Assembly (NCBI GenBank): GCA_036426205.1 | Contig: CM071568.1 | Location: forward strand, 224,852,239 to 224,916,238 | From: Ascaphus truei | Taxonomy: Eukaryota; Chordata; Amphibia; Anura; Ascaphidae | Length of the DNA stretch: 64,000 nucleotides | Reading direction: 5' to 3' | In this document: one piece after another, positions 58,691 to 64,000 of the stretch | Layout of the letters: the number at the start of each line of letters is the position of its first letter | How positions within the stretch are numbered: position 1 is the stretch's first letter | Notes under the pieces: generated by a model | Told to the model about the DNA's origin: nothing | Databases searched by the model: none | Seen by the model: the letters and a program-made list of their open reading frames with translations, nothing else | Program-made: the position numbers and the translations under genes

Positions 58691-59540
58691 CAATTACACT
58701 TAGACACATGCACTAAGCATGGCAAATAGGTAAGTAGCAGCGCCGAGTGATGATGAATGACATGTTTGTAAGGTTACTGCAGATTTACACAGAAGGTCAA
58801 AATGATAAAAACCAGAAACCACCTCTGTATCCTCTGTATAATAACAGAGATGTACAGAAACCCCATACAACATGAGTGAGATTTAAGGGGTTTGTACCAA
58901 ATGGCCTTTTAAAGGAAACATACTGACTCTTGTGCTCAGTGAGACTGCATTAAGGCCCATGAGACTGCTTATCCTACAATCCAGTGACACCCCAAATCAG
59001 TGAGTTCTGACATGTTTGTAACAAAAAGCCCTTATGGATGGTGAAGGACTGTGTGAGTTAGTGACAATGATTTTCCCTGCAGCACTGAAAGAGTTAAAGA
59101 ATAAAATAAAAAGGAACTCATACGTTTCTGATAGCACAGCCTTGATCTGCTACAGTATGTTAACCTGCACCTCAAAGCTGACATTTAGACTTTGTGCCTT
59201 GAAGTCTTGAAATATTAGACTTTTCCTGTTGTACATAATGACATAATAATCAGTTTGTACATCTTCACTGCTTATCTGCAGTGCAAATAGTGTATTTATT
59301 ATCAAATCCCTACACTGAACAAACGTACACCAGTTACATGATGTAAATCAACCTGATTTTGCAGAGTCTAATTTATTAGACATGTTACTAAACTGCAGTA
59401 TCATTAAAGAAGCCGGCTAGATAAGGAATTATGTTAATATGCTTACACCCTAAAATCCACAGTCAATTTGGGTATTTGCTGTACTTCTGTGCATGCAAAT
59501 ATTTGTCAGTGAAAATAACTGTAGTGTGTTAACTGCTAAC
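58691..59540. other. Unassigned region
   Basis: No gene or repeat was recognised upstream of the L2-like LINE fragment. Confidence 0.4.
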
Positions 59541-59544
59541 AGGC

Positions 59545-59917
59545 CTCCCTGCCTCACAGCTTTCTCCTTTGCAATCTATCCCAAATTCTGCAGCTAGAAT
59601 AATTTCACTCTCTCCCAAAACAGCCTCTGCTCATCTCCTTCTTAAATCCCTCTCTTGGCTTTCCATCAAGTTCTCCTCCTTACCTCCCTCCTCCCTACAT
59701 ATTAGCTCTGATCTCTTGTTATGCTCCTGCTTGTCTCCTTCGCTCTACCAATAACTGTCTCCTTTCTACCCACTTTTCTCTCTCGCCTTAAATATTTTTC
59801 CCTCACTGCCCTTACTTGTGGAACTCACAGTCAGTGTACGCTAAGCACCTTTTTTCCCCACCTTTAAGCCAAATCTTAAAACGCACCTCTTAAATTAGGC
59901 ATTTCAATAGCCTAGAC
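59545..59917 (+). pseudogene. L2-like LINE ORF 3' fragment
   Basis: Translates with frame changes to QSIPNSAARIISLSPKTASA, LLKSLSWLSIKFSS and, further on, LPLLVELTVSVR with FKPNLKTHLLN. This matches the end of L2/jockey-type LINE ORF2 (QNAAARL, LKSLHWLPI, LPLWNSLP, FKxxLKTHL). It is a 5'-truncated and diverged copy. The 3' tail continues after the hAT-like insertion, at 61528-61680, with a segment ending TTAGATTGTAAGCTCC. Confidence 0.65.
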
Positions 59918-60099
59918 CAGTAATTCCCAACTGGGGTTCTGCGACATGCTGGGGTTCCATGAGAGGATCAAAAGAGTGCTGCTGGATTTCCCCGATGTGC
60001 CAGAGCAGGGCAGTTTCTACGGGGCTGAGCAATTTCCTCCATCCTGATTTGCTGTTGCTAGGTAATCCAGCCAATCAGGAGGTGGTGTCAGGAGCCTTT

Positions 60100-60408
60100 C
60101 TGTGACTCACTGCAGATCTGTCTCCTGCGATTCTCTGTGACTCTCTGCCCCCTGAAACTCTCTGTGACTCTCTACACTTGTGACTCTATACCCCCTCTGT
60201 CTCCTGTGACTCTCTGCCCTCTGTGACTCTCTGCCCTCTGTGACTCTCTGCCCTCTGTGACTCTCTGTTCCCCTATCTCCCATGACTCTCCACCCCTCTG
60301 TCTCCTGTGACTCTCTGTCCTGTCTCTTGTGAAACTCTGCCCCCTCTGTCTCTTGTGACTCTCTGCCTCCTTTTGTCTCCTGTAACTCTCTGTCTGTCTC
60401 TGTCTCCT
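60100..60408 (+). repeat. Minisatellite CTGTGACTCTCTGCCC (left part)
   Basis: About 18 irregular copies of a 15-19-bp unit of the type TCTCCTGTGACTCTCTGCCC. The same type of repeat resumes right of the LTR at 61381-61450, so the LTR landed inside the array. Open minus-strand frames here are repeat artefacts. Confidence 0.85.
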
Positions 60409-61375
60409 TGTCACGGTTGTGCTCGCCACAAACTCGGGTCGGACCGCGTGGCTGAGGTAGGGTTGTAAAAGCACCGACCTTAAACCTCGCAGGCTGATCC
60501 GGATTGCGCAGTTCATAGTCGTACGTAGCAGGGTCTGGATTGGAGAAGACAGCATCGTCGTTGTACAAGCCAGGGTCAGGAAAGGAGACGTCAGAATAAA
60601 CATTGTCCAAGCAGGAGTTCGGCAACAGGGAGTCAGGAGAACCCCGCTTCGGCTTATGAGCGCGGGGGGGGTCTCTGCGCGTGCGGCGACCATGGCCCAT
60701 GGTACTGGTCTCAGGAGGTGGAAGATAGACCAGATTTACACACCGCCTAGCTGCACGGTTAAACCAGTGCTACAGCGCAAGAGTCCTGAGCGGGCTAGGG
60801 AATCCTCTGTAGCAGCGCAGGAACCAGGACACGGCCTCTCTAGATTAGGGAAAGAGTAGGCCCCAGGAACCAGGAAGCTGTAGATACACAGGGAGAGCTC
60901 CGCTTCAGTGTAGGAATCCAGGAGACTGAAGGACGCAGGGGTGAAACCTCCGCTTCAGTGCAGGAATCCAGGAGGCTGAAGGACGCAAGGGAAAGCTCTG
61001 CTTCAGCACAAGGGGAACAGGAAGCTGAAGGACGCAAGGGAAACCTCCGCTTCAGCACAGGAGTACAAGCAAGAGCTTGTGGCAGAACAGTTGGTGACAT
61101 CCGGTAAGGACTATGCTCGGCAAGGAGCATTATGGGAAGGCAATACTTAAAGGCCAGCAGGCCAATCCCCAGCGGGGGTGTGAAGGTATTGCTCCAATGA
61201 ATGAATGCAAGTCTAGGTTGCATAATAGGCTGCACAGCTGCAGTAGATACCAGAGGGAGTGTGTATAGCTTTGGTGAGTGAATCCAGGCTGCAGCAAACA
61301 TCAGGAGAGCTGTTCCAGAACTGCACCGGTCTGCAAGGTAAGGTAACCAGTAACCCGCGGAGCGGATTCCTGACA
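60409..61375. mobile_element. Solo LTR (967 bp) with perfect 5-bp duplication
   Basis: Starts TGTCACGGTTGTG and ends GCGGATTCCTGACA, giving TGTCA..TGACA inverted termini. CTCCT flanks both sides exactly (60404-60408 and 61376-61380). No internal coding region is present, so this is a solo LTR from recombination between the LTRs of a full element. Orientation was not resolved. It contains a tandem repeat of about 50 bp (CCGCTTCAGTGCAGGAATCC, with GGCTGAAGGACGCAAGGGAA) at 60897-61060. Confidence 0.8.
60897..61060. repeat. ~50-bp tandem repeat inside LTR
   Basis: Three to four variable copies of a unit containing TCCGCTTCAG, then CAGGA, then GGCTGAAGGACGCAAGGGAA, within the solo LTR. Some LTRs carry such repeats in U3, but no function can be inferred here. 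Confidence 0.75.
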
Positions 61376-61527
61376 CTCCTATGACTCTGTCTGTCTCTGT
61401 TTCCTGTGACTCTCTGTCTGGCTGTATCCTTTGTCTTCTGTGACTGACTGTCCTGTTGTAGGGGTACCTAAGCCACTGAACACTGTGATTAGGCGTTCCC
61501 TGAAAGAAAAAAGGTTGAAAACCACTG

Positions 61528-61680
61528 GCCAAGAATCATGGGTACTGTCCTACACCCACAGTCACTCCTACCAACCATTGTGGCCAAGCACTGCCATCTA
61601 CAGCACGTATTCCCTCACCTACAGTCACTGTAAGTCTCCTATCATACCTCTTAGATTGTAAGCTCCACAAATAGAGAAGA
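61528..61680 (+). mobile_element. L2-like LINE 3' tail, right of hAT insertion
   Basis: CAGTCACTCCTACCAACCAT and TTAGATTGTAAGCTCC continue the L2-like 3' region interrupted at 59917. The order and strand agree with the left part. Confidence 0.55.
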
Positions 61681-62588
61681 GAAAGAATCTCTTTGAATGC
61701 ACTCAAACCTATATGTATTGAAATGATAATAATGCTAAAATACTTTAGTCAAAAACATAAATATAAAATAAAGTTTGTAGATTTGTAAGTATGTCTATGG
61801 CCAATCTTAACTGATGTAGATACCTATAATTAATCTGCACATATATACATAGCAAATTAGTAACCACACTGATTCTAAATTACAAATGTGTGTGTAGAGA
61901 AATTAGCAACCCATTAATTTCAACCATCGGTAGGGAATATATTAATAAGTTGTTAGTTGTATAGTAAAATAAAGAAAAACCTGGCGCCAGATAGTCAGTG
62001 GAATGTCCTGTACTCCTCAAGGGAACCGCACACTTGCTCGACAGACCATGCAAAGAAAAGAACACAAACAACAAAATCAAGCGCAACACTGTAGGGTAGC
62101 AGTATTGAACTAATACACATAAACAGTTAAGAATCCTAGCGATAATTAAACAATTTTTTTATTATTAAAAAGAACTATGCCCAGACCGACTATGGCAATA
62201 CAAGGAACCGCAGGTCATCCGGAGCACAAAAATTGGAGCCCTACTTACATACGCAAGATTAAGCTCGCATGGTAGGAACAAGTCCTAAGTAGAGATGATC
62301 TCCCTGGCGGTGATGCCTCTGCTCCACTGCGGCTCAGACACCAGTCAGTCCTTCGATGGTAACCGGAACAGCTCCGGCCGTGGGGGCTGGTGTGCGGGTC
62401 CACAGCTCTGCACCACGCGTGTAGACACACCCCTCACTTCCTCCTACGAACAACAGGAATTCTCTGCGCGCCCGCGCGCGATAGTGCCTGTTGTCTTAAA
62501 GGAACAGCTGGCTAGCTGAAGGGAAAGCTGGGCTCCAATGCCAATGTCCTCAAACGTCCAAAGTCAGTCTGATAGTGGCTGTGCCACT

Positions 62589-62632
62589 AGCCCTACGCGT
62601 TTCGTAGATGTCACTCTACTTCCTCAGGGGCT
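62589..62632 (-). ncRNA. Hammerhead-ribozyme-like motif, left arm
   Basis: On the minus strand the motif is AGCCC (stem I), CTGAGGA (CUGANGA box), an extra A, GTAGA-GTGACA-TCTAC (perfect 5-bp stem II with 6-base loop), GAAA, CGCG (minimal self-complementary stem III with A and T), TA (UH cleavage position) and GGGCT (stem I partner). All core parts are in order. The extra A before stem II departs from the minimal consensus. Minimal stem III hammerheads that act as dimers have been described in Penelope-like elements; this is established for the family, and activity here is inferred. Confidence 0.6.
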
Positions 62633-62827
62633 CGCTGCAGCTCCCTGGGATCTCAGACTGTCCATAAACCAGCGGATTTACTTCTCCTGTCGGCAGCCAT
62701 CTGAGTCTTTGAAATGCAGCTTTGTTTTTCAAAAAACAAAGCGCATTTCAAAGACTCAGATGGCTGCCGACAGGAGAAGTAATCCGCTGGTCTTATGGGA
62801 CAGTCTGAATCCCAGGGAGCTGCAGCG

Positions 62828-62871
62828 AGCCCCTGAGGAATTAGAGTGACATCTACGAAACGCGTAGGGCT
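62828..62871 (+). ncRNA. Hammerhead-ribozyme-like motif, right arm
   Basis: Mirror copy on the plus strand: AGCCC (62828-62832), CTGAGGA (62833-62839), A, stem II TTAGA/TCTAC with one mismatch, GAAA (62857-62860), CGCG, TA (62865-62866) and GGGCT (62867-62871). Predicted cleavage is after 62866. It is probably weaker than the left copy because of the stem II mismatch. Confidence 0.55.
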
Positions 62872-63625
62872 AGTGGCACAGCCACTATCAGACTGACTTT
62901 GGACGTTTTGAGGACATTTGGCATTGGAGCCCAGCTTTCCCTTCAGCTAGCCAGCTGTTCCTTTAAGACAACAGGCACTATCGCGCGCGGGCGCGCAGAG
63001 ACTTCCTGTTGTTCCGTAGAGGGAAGTGAGGCGTGTGTCTACACGCGGTGCAGAGCTGTGGACCCCGCACACCAGCCCCCCCACGCCGGCTGTTCCGGTT
63101 ACCATCGAAGGACTGACTGGTGTCTGAGCCGCAGTGGAGCAAGGCATCACCCGCCAGGGAGATCATCTCTACTTAGGACTTGTTCCTACCATGCGAGCTT
63201 AATCTTGCTGTATGTAAGTAGGGCTCCAATTTTTGTGCTCCGGATGACCTGCGGTTCCTTGTATTTGCCATAGTCGGTCTTGGCATAGTTCTTTTAAATA
63301 ATAAAAATTGTTTTAATTATCGCTAGGATTTCTTAACTGTTATGTGTATTAGTTCAATACTGCTTACCCTACAGTGTTGCGCTATGATTTTGTTTGTTTG
63401 TGTTCTTTTCTTTGCATGGTCTGTCGAGCAAGTGTGCGGTTCCCTTGAGGAGTACAGGACATTCCACTGACTATCTGGCGCCAGGTTTTTCTTTATTTTA
63501 GTTTATTCTGTTAGTACTGGCAGTATCACCGGGCAGCCAACCTTTATTACAAGATTTTGAATATCACACTGTGTATTACACTTTAGCGCTAGTTCACATT
63601 TTTTCTTCCCCGTTAGTTGTATAGT

Positions 63626-63670
63626 GTTACAAATCCACAAGACGTGTGTACCACACCAACAACTTATTAA
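63626..63670. other. Spacer between PLE insertion and MITE
   Basis: Short unique sequence that probably belonged to the target site. No features were recognised. Confidence 0.5.
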
Positions 63671-63672
63671 TA

Positions 63673-64000
63673 CAGTGGTGACCAACTTTATTCTTACTTG
63701 GCTAGCTCCGCGAATTTCAGAATATCCCGGTGATGTGCGGTTTTGTGTCGTTTTCTCCCGGGGTGTTTTGCGTTATTTTCGCGGCTGTGATTTAAGCATT
63801 TTATTCCTGGCTGCAATACTGCAATGCCATGTAAAAACGCATGGGGGCGTTTGCGAGCTGTTGTCTCTGAAGTCTAATACCTTCGCAGTTCAACCTACAG
63901 TACACAGTCTGTGCGTGCGTGCGCAGTAATAGTAAAATTGCATATTTAATTTATTTTAAAGTACAGTACTGAACTGTACATGCTCGGACCCTGTTGGGGT
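63673..64000 (+). mobile_element. MITE related to 17.7-kb element, cut by window end
   Basis: Begins CAGTGGTGACCAACTTTATT after TA (63671-63672). The first ~160 bp align with the reverse complement of 17726-18124, including CTTTATTC, GGCTAG, GCGAATTTC and TGGCTGCAATACTGCA. The right end is beyond the window. No coding sequence was recognised. Confidence 0.65.

Larger units (their letters stand above)
59918..61527. mobile_element. hAT-like element with minisatellite and nested LTR
   Basis: Left end CAGTAATTCCCAACTGGGGT and right end GGTTGAAAACCACTG are inverted hAT-type termini (CAGTGGTT-like). The 8-bp flanks GCCTAGAC (59910-59917) and GCCAAGAA (61528-61535) match at 6 of 8. It has no transposase. 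Most of the interior is a GACTCTCTG minisatellite and an inserted solo LTR. It interrupts the L2-like LINE. Confidence 0.65.
61966..63611. mobile_element. Palindromic Penelope-like terminal-repeat insertion
   Basis: A 1.65-kb insertion flanked by a perfect 14-bp duplication, GTTAGTTGTATAGT (61952-61965 and 63612-63625). Positions 61966-63500 form a near-perfect inverted repeat with arms of about 765 bp meeting at about 62730, followed by about 110 bp of single-copy sequence ending TTTTTTCTTCCCC. The arms carry hammerhead-like motifs and ACGCGTTTCGTAGATG, which resemble the terminal pseudo-LTRs of PLEs. PLE insertions often show inverted, partially duplicated heads. There is no RT frame, so this is a short, terminal-repeat-only copy. 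Confidence 0.75.

Noticed and set aside
60107..60700. 197- and 173-codon minus-strand frames (Glu/Arg/Ser-rich)
   Set aside because: They lie on the GACTCTCTG minisatellite and continue into the solo LTR, and the composition is explained by the repeat.
60840..61532. 230-codon minus-strand frame
   Set aside because: It spans the solo LTR, its tandem repeats and the hAT-like end, crossing element boundaries without any known domain.
62538..63273. Open frames of 103-124 codons in the palindrome
   Set aside because: Both arms contain mirrored frames with no motif. The sequence is explained by a PLE terminal repeat.

Overview
The window looks like non-coding DNA from a large, repeat-rich vertebrate genome, most likely an amphibian and probably a frog. 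The basis is the mix of mobile elements: L1/Tx1-like, CR1-like and L2-like LINEs, a DIRS-like retroelement, Penelope-like elements (PLEs), Ty3/gypsy, Tc1-like and Tigger-like transposons, hAT-like MITEs and tRNA-derived SINEs. AT-rich sequence and many TA and TG microsatellites fit as well. I could not identify any host exon, rRNA gene, functional tRNA gene or CRISPR array. Every long reading frame I recognise belongs to a damaged mobile element.

Layout. 0-3.1 kb: 3' part of an L1/Tx1-like LINE with a broken ORF2. 3.4-8.2 kb: a 475-bp TIR element, an old L1-like RT relic split by a Tigger-like MITE, a SINE, a PLE relic and a 744-bp Tigger-like element. 8.8-14.5 kb: minisatellites, a PLE-type inverted repeat and MITEs. 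15.9-17.3 kb: a 19-bp minisatellite with an exact 268-bp duplicated block. 17.7-21.9 kb: two MITEs and a CR1-like LINE with an internal deletion and a GC-rich insert. 22-26.6 kb: mostly unrecognised sequence.

26.6-38.1 kb: one ~5.75-kb segment present twice in direct tandem. Each copy carries a DIRS-like RT/RNase H relic, a 346-bp palindromic MITE and a degraded hAT-type MITE. The copies differ mostly by single-base indels. 38.3-45.1 kb: hAT- and piggyBac-like MITEs and an inverted pair of tRNA-like SINEs.

45.2-53.2 kb: a Tc1-like transposon with a decayed transposase, a hairpin around (TA)n, a minus-strand gypsy pol fragment interrupted by a solo LTR, and an unidentified broken plus-strand ORF. 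54-59.5 kb: a MITE, a hairpin cluster and unrecognised sequence. 59.5-61.7 kb: a three-level nest of L2-like LINE, hAT-like element with minisatellite, and solo LTR with a perfect 5-bp target duplication. 61.97-63.61 kb: a near-perfect ~1.54-kb palindrome inside an insertion flanked by a perfect 14-bp target duplication. Each arm carries a hammerhead-ribozyme-like motif, as expected for a PLE terminal repeat. The window ends inside a MITE related to one at 17.7 kb.

The most notable items are the palindromic PLE insertion with two hammerhead motifs, the 5.75-kb tandem duplication (biological or an assembly artefact), the unidentified ORF at 51.4-52.5 kb, and the nested insertions that give a relative order of transposition.
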